Source: JAZKHE01 sp040385525 (GTDB lineage: Bacteria; Bacteroidota; Bacteroidia; UBA4408). Taken from it: DNA of 64,000 nt. The stretch's first letter is position 1. Each line of letters opens with the position of its first letter. The position numbers were made by a program, and so were the translations under genes. The stretch is from the NCBI GenBank assembly GCA_040385525.1, contig JAZKHE010000011.1, forward strand, positions 248,001 to 312,000, read 5' to 3'. Positions 35,918 to 44,900 of the stretch are shown one piece after another. The notes beneath the pieces are model-generated. The model saw only the letters and a list, made by a program, of their open reading frames with translations, had not been told where the DNA came from and did no database searches.

Positions 35918-36709
35918 TTATGGTAAGTTTTTTAAAATTTGGGAGAAATACTTTGGACTCTGTATTAACCGAGAACCATACCAGCTAAAAAGTTCTCCAT
36001 CAACTATTTGCACTTTACTTTTAGGAAGTATTTTCTGCAATTCGTCAATATGTTTTTGTTTAAACGGAAATGGCTCTGACGACAAAAAAACGATATCAGG
36101 ATTTAATTTTTGTAGTTCTTGTTCGTTGGTTATAGGATAACGTTCGGCAGAATGGTTAAACACATTTTTAAATCCACAATAATTGAGCATGTTGTTGATA
36201 AACGTGTTTTTAGCTGCGCACATATAGGGTTTGTTCCAAATAAAATAAGCAACCGTTTTTTGTGATTTATTTATGTGTTCTAATGTTTTAAATTCATTTT
36301 GAATTTGTAATGAAATTGAATTAGATTTTGTTTCAGTTTGTGTTAATTTACCAATGCTTTCAATCATACTTAGCGCATCATTTAGCGTGTAAATATCACT
36401 AATCCAAACAGGATATGTTTTTGCTAATTGCTCAATATCTTCTTTGGTGTTTTCTTCTTTGTTGGCGATAATTAAATCGGGTTGAAGTTTTTCTATTTGT
36501 TTAAAATTTACATTTTTTGTTCCTCCAACTCTTGTTTTATTTTTAAACCATTCGTTAGGATGTATACAAAATTTTGTAATGCCAACAACTTCATTTTTTA
36601 AACCTAAATCATACAGTAATTCGGTTTGAGAGGGCACTAACGAAACAATCCGTTTGGGATAATTTTCCAAACGGATTGTTCTGTTTAATTGATCGGTAAA
36701 AGTAAGCAT
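35918..36709 (-). CDS. Helical-backbone metal/cobalamin receptor-like protein without signal peptide
   Basis: 263 residues. It matches the BtuF/FhuD-type periplasmic binding fold: PKRIVSLVPSQTELLYDLGL (about 18-37), VVGITKFCIHP (about 41), then VGGTKNVNFKQIEKLQPDLIIA (split, about 62-83) and FLSSEPFPFK (about 208). Such proteins normally begin with a signal peptide; here the fold starts within ten residues of the Met. It therefore probably stays in the cytoplasm. It overlaps the stop of the cystathionine beta-synthase-like gene by 1 nt (TAATG), so it is translated with it. Confidence 0.82.
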   Translation of the reverse strand: MLTFTDQLNRTIRLENYPKRIVSLVPSQTELLYDLGLKNEVVGITKFCIHPNEWFKNKTRVGGTKNVNFKQIEKLQPDLIIANKEENTKEDIEQLAKTYPVWISDIYTLNDALSMIESIGKLTQTETKSNSISLQIQNEFKTLEHINKSQKTVAYFIWNKPYMCAAKNTFINNMLNYCGFKNVFNHSAERYPITNEQELQKLNPDIVFLSSEPFPFKQKHIDELQKILPKSKVQIVDGELFSWYGSRLIQSPKYFSQILKNLP

Positions 36710-38076
36710 TAAGCTAACGCTTCGATAATATCTTGTTTTGTAATTATGTGTACTTCGCCAGCTAAATCGTTCACCAATACTGCATTACATTCTTTTGTAA
36801 TGTTTTTAGAAATTTCATCTATTGTGGCATCTGCACTCACAAATGGAAAAGCAGCTTGCATTAACGAACTTACTTTTTCGTTTTTTAATTCTGGATTTGC
36901 CATTAATTTAGTAAACAAAAAGCTATCGTTTAAGCCACCAACAAAGTCATTTCCTTTGGTTACTGGTATTTGCGAAATATTATATTTACTCATTTTAGCA
37001 ACAGCTTCAGCAATAGTAGCATCTTGCTCAATGGTTAATAATTTTTGGTTTTTGTGTTTTTCAATTAACTGAATTGCTTTTGGATTTTTAATTTCTAAAA
37101 AGCCTCTATCGCGCATCCAATCGTCGTTAAACATTTTGCCTAAATAACGAGTTCCGTGGTCATGAAAAATAATTACAACCACATCACCTTCTTTAAACAT
37201 ATCTTTCATTTGCAATAAACCTGCAAGTGCTGAACCTGCTGAATTTCCAGCAAAAATACCTTCTTCACGAGGAATTCTACGAGTCATTATTGCAGCATCT
37301 TTATCTGTTACTTTTTCAAAATGATCAATAACGCTAAAGTCAACATTTTCTGGTAAAAAATCTTCACCAATACCTTCGGTTATGTATGGATAAATTTCGT
37401 TTTTATCGAAAATGCCTGTCTCTTTATATTTTTTAAATACAGAGCCGTAAGTATCTATTCCTAAAATTTTAATGTTAGGATTTTTTTCTTTTAAATATCT
37501 TCCAGTACCACAGATGGTTCCGCCTGTTCCAACGCCAACAACTAAGTGTGTAATTTTACCATCTGTTTGATCCCAAATTTCTGGACCTGTTTGTTCGTAA
37601 TGGGCCAGAGAGTTAGATAAGTTATCGTACTGATTTGGTTTCCAAGAATTAGGAACATCTTTTACTAAACGTGATGATACAGAGTAGTAAGAACGTGGGT
37701 CTTCTGGATCAACGTTAGTTGGACAAACGATAACTTCGGCACCAAAAGCACGCAAAGCATCCACTTTTTCTTTCGATTGTTTATCGGTAGTTGTAAAAAT
37801 ACATTTATAGCCTTTTAAAACAGCCGCAATCGCTAAACCCATTCCTGTGTTACCAGATGTGCCTTCTATAATTGTTCCGCCTGGTTTTAAGTTGCCATTT
37901 TTTTCAGCGTCTTCAATCATTTTTAAAGCCATTCTGTCTTTAATTGAGTTACCAGGATTGGTAGTTTCAATTTTCGCTAAAACAGTTGCTTTAACATCTT
38001 TAGTTATTTTGTTTAATTTAACTAAAGGAGTATCGCCAATAGTTTCGAGTACGTTGTTGTAAATTTTTTTTCTCAC
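36709..38076 (-). CDS. PLP-dependent cystathionine beta-synthase/cysteine synthase with CBS pair
   Basis: 455 residues from GTG. The PLP domain (about 1-325) has Lys46 in NSIKDRMA, the phosphate-binding loop EGTSGNTGMG (about 70-79) and GTGGTICGTGRYL (about 184). Two CBS motifs occupy the end (about 335-455; LTIEQDATIAEAVAKMSKYNISQIPV and the paired repeat, split). The length and CBS pair fit cystathionine beta-synthase rather than plain CysK, but serine/homocysteine versus O-acetylserine use is not provable. No haem-binding N-terminus. Head of a leftward operon with the receptor-like gene. Confidence 0.88.
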   Translation of the reverse strand: MRKKIYNNVLETIGDTPLVKLNKITKDVKATVLAKIETTNPGNSIKDRMALKMIEDAEKNGNLKPGGTIIEGTSGNTGMGLAIAAVLKGYKCIFTTTDKQSKEKVDALRAFGAEVIVCPTNVDPEDPRSYYSVSSRLVKDVPNSWKPNQYDNLSNSLAHYEQTGPEIWDQTDGKITHLVVGVGTGGTICGTGRYLKEKNPNIKILGIDTYGSVFKKYKETGIFDKNEIYPYITEGIGEDFLPENVDFSVIDHFEKVTDKDAAIMTRRIPREEGIFAGNSAGSALAGLLQMKDMFKEGDVVVIIFHDHGTRYLGKMFNDDWMRDRGFLEIKNPKAIQLIEKHKNQKLLTIEQDATIAEAVAKMSKYNISQIPVTKGNDFVGGLNDSFLFTKLMANPELKNEKVSSLMQAAFPFVSADATIDEISKNITKECNAVLVNDLAGEVHIITKQDIIEALA

Positions 38077-38096
38077 GGCTTTGATTATATTTTATC

Positions 38097-38104
38097 CAAA
38101 AATA
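38097..38104 (-). promoter_or_regulatory. Putative -7 box of the cystathionine synthase gene
   Basis: On the minus strand TATTTTTG matches TAnnTTTG, 20 nt before the GTG start at 38076. Confidence 0.45.
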
Positions 38105-38149
38105 ATAAAATTTGGATTATTAATTAATAAAATTTTGATTCGCTTGATA

Positions 38150-38851
38150 TTAGTACATTCTAGCCTTCTTACCTTTTTTACCTTTTTGCTTTTCCAGTTT
38201 TTTCTGTTGCTCTTCTGTCATTGGTGTGTTATAAACTGGAGGACATTTTTCGGTTGGTGCTTTTAACTCACGTTTTATACCTATGCGCAACTCCATTGAT
38301 GTGTTTCTAATTGCAACAACATCTGGTGTTCTAAACGATTTCATAATACCAGGATTGTAATGATACTCGGTAAAAAATACCCACGGACGTTTATGTAAAA
38401 ATTCTATTCCTATACCTGCAGAAGCGCTTAAATGAATCTTTTTAGGGTTTGGTAAAGGGGAACCTAAAAGATATTCTAATCGTGGACCTATTAAAAAATA
38501 GGGTGTAAAATCGTATAATTCTTGACGGATTTTTAAAAAATTATTAAAAGCTAAATAATTGGTTTTGTATTTTAAACCTTCGTTTGGAGCTAAGTTTTCT
38601 TTAGCACCTTTTCTGTTGTATTGTAATTCAGAAACAATTCGTAAATAGTCATGGGCAAGCCACTCTACCAAAGCGCTAGCGTTGAAACCATATTTAGCTT
38701 TTTTTCTAAGATTGTTGTCTAGCGAATCAAAATTCCAAATTTGATTACTTCTTGTTCCTCCAATTGTAAGTCCCCAAGCCTTTACAAATTGTGCATTTGC
38801 AAATGTTGTATTAAAAATTAGTATTACAGATAAAAATAGAATTCGTTGCAT
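38150..38851 (-). CDS. Outer-membrane beta-barrel protein (PorT-like size) with basic tail
   Basis: 233 residues. Signal peptide to about residue 20 (IFNTTFANAQ). The body alternates strands with aromatic girdles (WGLTIGGTRSNQIWNF; FTPYFLIGPRLEYLLG; LSASAGIGIEF), consistent with an 8-10 strand barrel of the 'outer membrane beta-barrel/PorT' group. Unusually, a lysine-rich tail (KKLEKQKGKKGKKARMY) follows the barrel and would lie in the periplasm or outside. Begins 1 nt after the upstream gene's stop. Confidence 0.68.
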   Translation of the reverse strand: MQRILFLSVILIFNTTFANAQFVKAWGLTIGGTRSNQIWNFDSLDNNLRKKAKYGFNASALVEWLAHDYLRIVSELQYNRKGAKENLAPNEGLKYKTNYLAFNNFLKIRQELYDFTPYFLIGPRLEYLLGSPLPNPKKIHLSASAGIGIEFLHKRPWVFFTEYHYNPGIMKSFRTPDVVAIRNTSMELRIGIKRELKAPTEKCPPVYNTPMTEEQQKKLEKQKGKKGKKARMY

Positions 38852-38852
38852 A

Positions 38853-39728
38853 TTAAAAAATTATTTTAGCTTCTTTTTTTAATTGATTGTCGCCGTAAAC
38901 ACGCATTAAATAAGTTCCAGCTTGTAAGCCATCAACTTTCCAATTAAACGGAAAACTTTTGTGGCCAGGATCTTGCATATCGTTATTTATGAAAAGTTTT
39001 ATTAGTTTTCCTTGAGGCGTGTAAATTCCCAAAAGTACATTGGCATTGTTTTGTAAATAATAAGTAAACTCGCCAGTAATTTTTGTTGCTTTGTTAGAAA
39101 ATACGGCTGTAGAATCTCCATCAGTAAAACTAATTTCGTACCAAGGCATTTGTATGGGTTTACCTGCTTCGTCTTTAATTCCGAGTGTAGTTAAATAATA
39201 TTTTATGTTTTTTACTTGTAGTTCGGGTTCGCCACTTATGGTTTCTAATCGGTTGCCATCGCTCAAAACCCAAACCGCTTGTTGTGCAGGATAAAATTCG
39301 TTGTACTTATATTTTTCAATAAAATTGGCAAGTTTTACAAGGTTTTTGTTGGCGCTTAATTTACCAACTTTGTATTTATGGTCTAACTGCGGACTTCCTT
39401 TAGTAGCTTGGCAACACATTGCAAACAAACCTAGTTTTTGTTTTTTTGCAGGTAAAAGTTCTACTAAATAGTTTTTTGTAACTAATAAATCTTGTTCAGT
39501 TTCAGTTTCTGAATCAAAAATATGCCCAGCAGGAATTGATAAAATAATATTTTGTGAAGAATTATTTTTAACATCAACGCTTAAAACGTCGCCAGTGTAA
39601 CCACCTTTTGATGTAGCCGAAAATTGTATTAATCCTTTTACCACAGCAAGGTCAATGCTAATAGTATCGCTTGCTTTCACTGCAAAAGTAGCGAGTAAAA
39701 GTATGGTAACTAATATTGTTTTTCTCAT
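38853..39728 (-). CDS. Secreted/envelope hypothetical protein with sorting-like C-terminus
   Basis: 291 residues from the ATG at 39728, preferred over a start 14 codons upstream because it opens a standard signal peptide (MRKTILVTILLLATFAVKA). The middle is beta-rich with a CC pair (LFAMCCQATKG, about 118). The end (NVLLGIYTPQGKLIKLF, then LQAGTYLMRVYGD and KKEAKIIF) resembles FlgD-Ig/T9SS type A tails, so T9SS export is possible. No other family recognised. Confidence 0.6.
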   Translation of the reverse strand: MRKTILVTILLLATFAVKASDTISIDLAVVKGLIQFSATSKGGYTGDVLSVDVKNNSSQNIILSIPAGHIFDSETETEQDLLVTKNYLVELLPAKKQKLGLFAMCCQATKGSPQLDHKYKVGKLSANKNLVKLANFIEKYKYNEFYPAQQAVWVLSDGNRLETISGEPELQVKNIKYYLTTLGIKDEAGKPIQMPWYEISFTDGDSTAVFSNKATKITGEFTYYLQNNANVLLGIYTPQGKLIKLFINNDMQDPGHKSFPFNWKVDGLQAGTYLMRVYGDNQLKKEAKIIF

Positions 39729-39773
39729 TGAATTCGTTTTAAGTAATAGTCTTAAAACGAGGTAAAACAATAT

Positions 39774-40028
39774 TTATTTTACTTCGCTTAACTCAAACTG
39801 GTATGATTCCATTATTAGATTAGCTAACAATTTTTTGCAAGCTTCGTCAACTTTTGCATTCGCAACATCTTTGCTAGGAGCTTCTAATTCTAAAGTAATG
39901 TGTTTTCCTATTCTTACATTTTCAATTTCAGCTAAGCCAATATTTTTCATATTGTGAGAAACGGCTTTTCCTTGAGGATCTAAAAGTGCTTTGTGAGGCA
40001 TTACGTCTATTTCAGCAATAAATTTCAT
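39774..40028 (-). CDS. purS: Phosphoribosylformylglycinamidine synthase subunit PurS
   Basis: 84 residues, the normal size. MKFIAEIDVMPHKALLDPQGKAV (split at residue 20) with the conserved LDPQGKA, and the C-terminal CKKLLANLIMESYQFE, are diagnostic. PurS bridges PurL and PurQ in the FGAM synthase complex of purine synthesis. purL and purQ are not in the window; instead it overlaps the phosphatidylserine synthase gene by 4 nt (ATGA). Confidence 0.9.
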   Translation of the reverse strand: MKFIAEIDVMPHKALLDPQGKAVSHNMKNIGLAEIENVRIGKHITLELEAPSKDVANAKVDEACKKLLANLIMESYQFELSEVK

Positions 40029-40753
40029 GAGGTTTTGGTTTTAAAAAGTAATGAAATAACTATGTACAAAAGTAAAATGATTGGTATTGCTATTATTTTA
40101 AATAGTACAAAAGTTATTAACGAAATAATAAGAAATACATATCGAATTTCATTTCCTTTTAATTTAAAATTTTTGAATTTTAAAGCAAATAAAGGTATTT
40201 CAGCAACTAACAAATAACTCGAAAGCACAGTTAATCCTATTAAAAATGAAGGATTTAAAATTAGTTTTTTTAACTCTTCGTTTTGAGTTGTAAATAACAA
40301 TAGCGCTACAGAACCAATTAAAAATGAGTTAGCAGGAGTTGGCAAGCCAATAAAACTATTTGTTTGGCGGGTATCAATATTGAATTTAGCTAAGCGAATT
40401 GCTGAAAAAATGGTAATTAAAAAACCAAAATAGCTTAAATAAAATGTAGGATTAGTTTCATCAATAGATTCGCTGTTATATTTTAACGAAAAAACGAGTA
40501 GTTTGTGCATTATGTAGCCGGGTACTAATCCAAAACTAACCATATCTGCCAAAGAATCAAGTTGTTTTCCAATTTCCGAACTCACATGTAAAACTCTTGC
40601 CGCTAAACCATCAAAAAAATCGAAAATTGCAGCAATACCAATGCAATACGCAGCCATATCTAGCATATTGTTAGAAATATATAAAATGGCAATGCAGCCA
40701 ATAAATAAATTTAAACAAGTAATTGCGTTTGGTATTTGTTTTTTAATCCACAT
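40025..40753 (-). CDS. pssA: CDP-diacylglycerol--serine O-phosphatidyltransferase
   Basis: 242 residues, about seven membrane segments. The CDP-alcohol phosphatidyltransferase motif is seen as FDGLAARVLHVSSEIGKQLD SLAD (about 47-70), i.e. DG..AR.....G..LD...D. It makes phosphatidylserine from CDP-diacylglycerol in the inner membrane, the first step to phosphatidylethanolamine. Overlaps purS by 4 nt. Confidence 0.93.
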   Translation of the reverse strand: MWIKKQIPNAITCLNLFIGCIAILYISNNMLDMAAYCIGIAAIFDFFDGLAARVLHVSSEIGKQLDSLADMVSFGLVPGYIMHKLLVFSLKYNSESIDETNPTFYLSYFGFLITIFSAIRLAKFNIDTRQTNSFIGLPTPANSFLIGSVALLLFTTQNEELKKLILNPSFLIGLTVLSSYLLVAEIPLFALKFKNFKLKGNEIRYVFLIISLITFVLFKIIAIPIILLLYIVISLLFKTKTS

Positions 40754-40862
40754 AGGTTTTGAAAATAAAATACAAGTTTAGGCAATTTTTAGCGATTACT
40801 TTTCGTTTGAACAAGCTTAAAATATAATTGTTAATATTTTTGACTTAAACAACTTTATGACT

Positions 40863-40870
40863 TATCTTTA
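40863..40870 (+). promoter_or_regulatory. Putative -7 box of the porV2 gene
   Basis: TATCTTTA differs from TAnnTTTG only at the last base and lies 10 nt before the ATG at 40880. Short leader; moderate support. Confidence 0.3.
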
Positions 40871-40879
40871 TAAGTAATT

Positions 40880-41950
40880 ATGAAAAAACTGCTTGTTATA
40901 ATTTTGAGTGTTTTTGCTTTTTCAACAAAGGCACAAGTGGTTCGTAAATACAGCAACGAGTTTTTAAATATTGGAGTAGGTGCCAATAATTTAGGAATGG
41001 GCAATGCTGTTGTTGCAAGCACAGCCGATGTAACTTCTGCCTATTGGAATCCGGCAGGTTTATTAAAAGTAAAAAGTAATTTTCAGGCAGGTTTAATGCA
41101 CTCAGAATATTTTGCAGGTATTGCCAAATACGATTATGGTGCCGTTGTTAAACCGCTCGACGAAAATAGCGCAGCTGCTTTTAGTATAGTTCGTTTTGGT
41201 GTTGATAATATTCCAAATACAACACAATTAATTGATGCAAACGGACAAATTAATTACGATAGAGTTACCACATTTTCGGCGGCAGATTATGCTTTTTTGT
41301 TTTCGTACGCTAAAAAAATGAAAATTGAAGGTTTACATGTTGGTGCAAATGCAAAAGTAATTCGTCGTAAAGTTGGTGATTTTGCTGGAGCTTGGGGGTT
41401 TGGTTTAGATGCAGGAGCGCAATATCAAAAAAATGGTTGGTTGTTTGGTGCAATGGCAAAAGATGTTACAACCACTTTTAATGCTTGGAGCTTTGATTTG
41501 ACTGATGAAATGAAAGAAGCATTTGTTTTAACTGGAAACGAAATCCCAACAAGTTCTGTAGAATTAACTTTACCTAAATTAATTTTAGGAGCAGCAAGAA
41601 ACTTTTCTTACAAAAAATTTACTGCACTTACCGAATTAAATATGGATGCAACTTTTGATGGAAAACGAAATGTTTTAATTAAATCGAAAGCAGTGAGTTT
41701 AGATCCAAAATTAGGTGTGCAAATTGGATATTCTAATATTGTTTTTTTAAGAGGTGGATTAAGTAATTTTCAAAAAATAAAAGAAGAAGGCGGTAAAACA
41801 GTTAATACAATACAACCCAACTTTGGTGTTGGCGTAAAAATTAGAGCTTTTACTTTAGATTATGCATTAACTAATGTTGGCGAAAATGTAGGTTTATTAT
41901 CGAATGTTTTTTCGCTTAAAATAGATTTGAATCCAAAACAAACTAGATAA
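40880..41950 (+). CDS. porV2: PorV2-like outer-membrane protein of the type IX secretion system
   Basis: 356 residues. Signal peptide to about residue 18 (FSTKAQ), then a FadL-type barrel: IGVGANNLGMGNAVVASTADVTSAYWNPAGL (split, about 31-62) is the PorV/PorQ signature. PorV shuttles substrates from the Sov translocon to the PorU sortase at the cell surface. The length and the immediate downstream partner (a 1675-residue PorU2-like sortase, 3-nt gap) suggest the PorV2 subgroup rather than canonical PorV. Confidence 0.85.
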   Translation: MKKLLVIILSVFAFSTKAQVVRKYSNEFLNIGVGANNLGMGNAVVASTADVTSAYWNPAGLLKVKSNFQAGLMHSEYFAGIAKYDYGAVVKPLDENSAAAFSIVRFGVDNIPNTTQLIDANGQINYDRVTTFSAADYAFLFSYAKKMKIEGLHVGANAKVIRRKVGDFAGAWGFGLDAGAQYQKNGWLFGAMAKDVTTTFNAWSFDLTDEMKEAFVLTGNEIPTSSVELTLPKLILGAARNFSYKKFTALTELNMDATFDGKRNVLIKSKAVSLDPKLGVQIGYSNIVFLRGGLSNFQKIKEEGGKTVNTIQPNFGVGVKIRAFTLDYALTNVGENVGLLSNVFSLKIDLNPKQTR

Positions 41951-41953
41951 AAA

Positions 41954-44900
41954 ATGAAAAGAAGTATTGCATTTTTATTTTTATTGTTTGCGTTTAATTC
42001 GTTAATAGCTCAGCCTTATGGTAACGAGTGGATAAACTACAATCAAAATTATTTTAAATTTAAAATTGCCCATGATGGAGTTTATAAAATATCGTATGCT
42101 GAGTTAAGTAATGCAGGTTTCCCGGTAGCGTCAACCAATCCTAAAAACATACAAATTTTTGGAAGAGGAGTTGAAATTCCAGTTTACATAGAAGGCGAAT
42201 CAGATAATGTTTTTAATTCAAGCGACTTTATAGAGTTTTACGCACAACGTAATGATGGTTGGTTTGATAAGGAAACGTACGATATTGCTGCTAACCACTT
42301 AAATCCGCATTATTCATTAATAAACGATACCGCAACTTATTACATAACTTGGAATACTTCTTTAAACAACAGAAGACTTGTTGTTGAAAACGATGTTGCT
42401 TTTGGATCTTATCCAACAGAAAATTATTTTTTAAAAGAAAGTACAAATTACCATGCAGATGTGTATTGTGATGGTTACGAAGATGTTTTTGGATCAACAG
42501 ATCCTGAACCCTCTGAAGGAGAAGGATATACGGGGAATTGGTTTCCAAAAAACACAAACTTTACTGAAAATTTAAGTACAAAAAACAGTTATGGTTCTGG
42601 ACCTGATGCAATTTTTAAAACAAAAGTTGTAGCAGTAACTATTCAGCGTAATAACGAGTTACCTGATAATAGAATTAGACTTACAATTCCTGCTGTTGGT
42701 TATCAAGTTTTAGATAATGTTTTTAAAGGAGTAGAAACTTTAGACTATCAAAATTTAGTTGTTCCGCTTAATAAATTAGGTGCAACATCTACTTCTTTTT
42801 TGTATCAAAGTGTTGATATGTTTACGCCAAATGCTGGCTACATGTCCGTGCCATTTGCAACATTAGTTTACCCGCATACTTTTGATATGGAGGGCGCTAC
42901 AACTTTTGATTTAACGTTACCAATAAATACTTCTTCAGCCAAATCAACATTATCTTTTTCTAATTTCAGCACAACTTCAACTGTACGGTTTTACGATTTG
43001 ACTAACGGAAGAAGAATGACAGCAACTAATGTTAGTGGTGAATACAAAGTGGTTAGTCAAAATTTTGGTACAGAAAAAAAATGCTTTTTGTTTTCGGATA
43101 ACGAAGTTAAATCTGTTTTAACTATTAAACCAGTAACAACATCGCAACGTTTTGTAGATTATTTTTCGATAGGTTCGTCAAGCGATTTTATTTTACTTAC
43201 AGCTAAACAATATCTGCTTAAAGCAAATGAATATGCAACTTATAGAAATACTAAAGGATACACAAGCTTGGTAGTAGATGCAGATGACTTATACGATCAG
43301 TTTGGATTTGGTATAAACAAACATCCAATAGCATTTAGAAAATTTTCGGAATTTGTTGTAGATAAATGGCTACAACAACCTAAAGGGATTTTAATAATTG
43401 GTAAAGGTTTAGAACCAAAAACAGTTAGAAATGGTGATTACCAGAATATAAATGTTATACCTACAATGGGTTATCCTGGCACAGACGGACTTTTATTTGC
43501 AAGAGTAAATGGTTTACAATTTGTGCCATCAATTCCGTACGGAAGAATAGCTGCCCAAAACTCTGGAGAAATTGATAATTACTTAAATAAAGTAAAATCG
43601 TATGAGCAACAAGCCCCAGGTTTATGGATGAAAAGTGTTTTGCATTTTGGTGGTGGCGCAAATGCTTTTGAACAAGGATTAATTAAAAATAATTTAAAAG
43701 TTTGCGAAGACATAGTTGAAGATACATATTATGGAGCAAATGTTTTTAATTTTTATAAAACATCTTCCGAACCAATTCAAATTACAACTTCCGATTCTTT
43801 AAAAAATATTTTAGAAACAGGTAGTTCAATTTTAAACTTTTATGGTCATGCGGCAGGTTCTGGATTTGACCAAAATATAGATGATCCATCTGTATATAAT
43901 TGGAATGGAAGATACCCATTAATTATTGCAAATTCATGTTACATTGGTAATATACATCGTTTAAATAACTCAACACAGTCAGCATACAACGAGCGTTTTG
44001 TATTGGGCCAAAACATGGGGTCTATTGGGTTTTTAGCTCAAACAGGAACTGGTATTTTACAAATATTAGCAGTGTACTCAAAAAACCTATACGAAAATTT
44101 CTCAAAAAATTTATATGGAGAATCAATAGGAAGATGTTACCAAGAAACAGTGAGACAAATTCAAACAAATGATTATTTTGTAAAATCAGCTTGTTTAGAA
44201 ATTAGTTTACATGGTGATCCTGTTATAAAGTTAAATACTCAAAACAAACCAGATTATTCTATTACAGTAAAAGATGTGTTTTACACACCCAAAAACATAT
44301 CAACAGTTGTAGATAGTTTTGATGTGAATTTGATTGTATCAAACATTGGTAAGGCCGATGATGATTCGTTAACAATTGAAATAAAAAGATTTTTACCAAA
44401 TTTAGCTGAACCAAAATTGTATTTTAAAACAGTACAATCGCCCAACTATAAAGATACTATTGTGCTACGATTACCAATAGACAATGCTAATGGTATTGGC
44501 TTTAATGATTTGGAAATATTTTTAGATCCAGTTGGTGAACACGATGAATTAAGAGAAGATAACAATCAAATAAAAGTTAGATTTTTTATAAGGTCAGACG
44601 ATATAAGTCCTGTCTATCCATATAAATATGCAGTAATACCAGCTAATACTGTTAAGCTTGTTGCAACTACAGGAGATCCATTTTCTACAATTAGCTCTTA
44701 TGTAATGGAAATGGATGTAACAGATTTGTTTAATTCAAGTTTTAAAATAACAAAAACTGTTACGCAAGAAGGTGGCGTTGTAAAGTTTGATCCAGGAATT
44801 ACTTTTACAGATAGCACCGTTTATTTTTGGCGCGTTGCTAAAGTGCCAACAGATGGCGAAGCATACAGATGGAAAGAAAGTTCTTTTCAATACATAAAAG

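Noticed and set aside
36746..37072. A 108-codon plus-strand frame
   Set aside because: Antisense to the CBS domains of the cystathionine synthase gene, which is a convincing gene.
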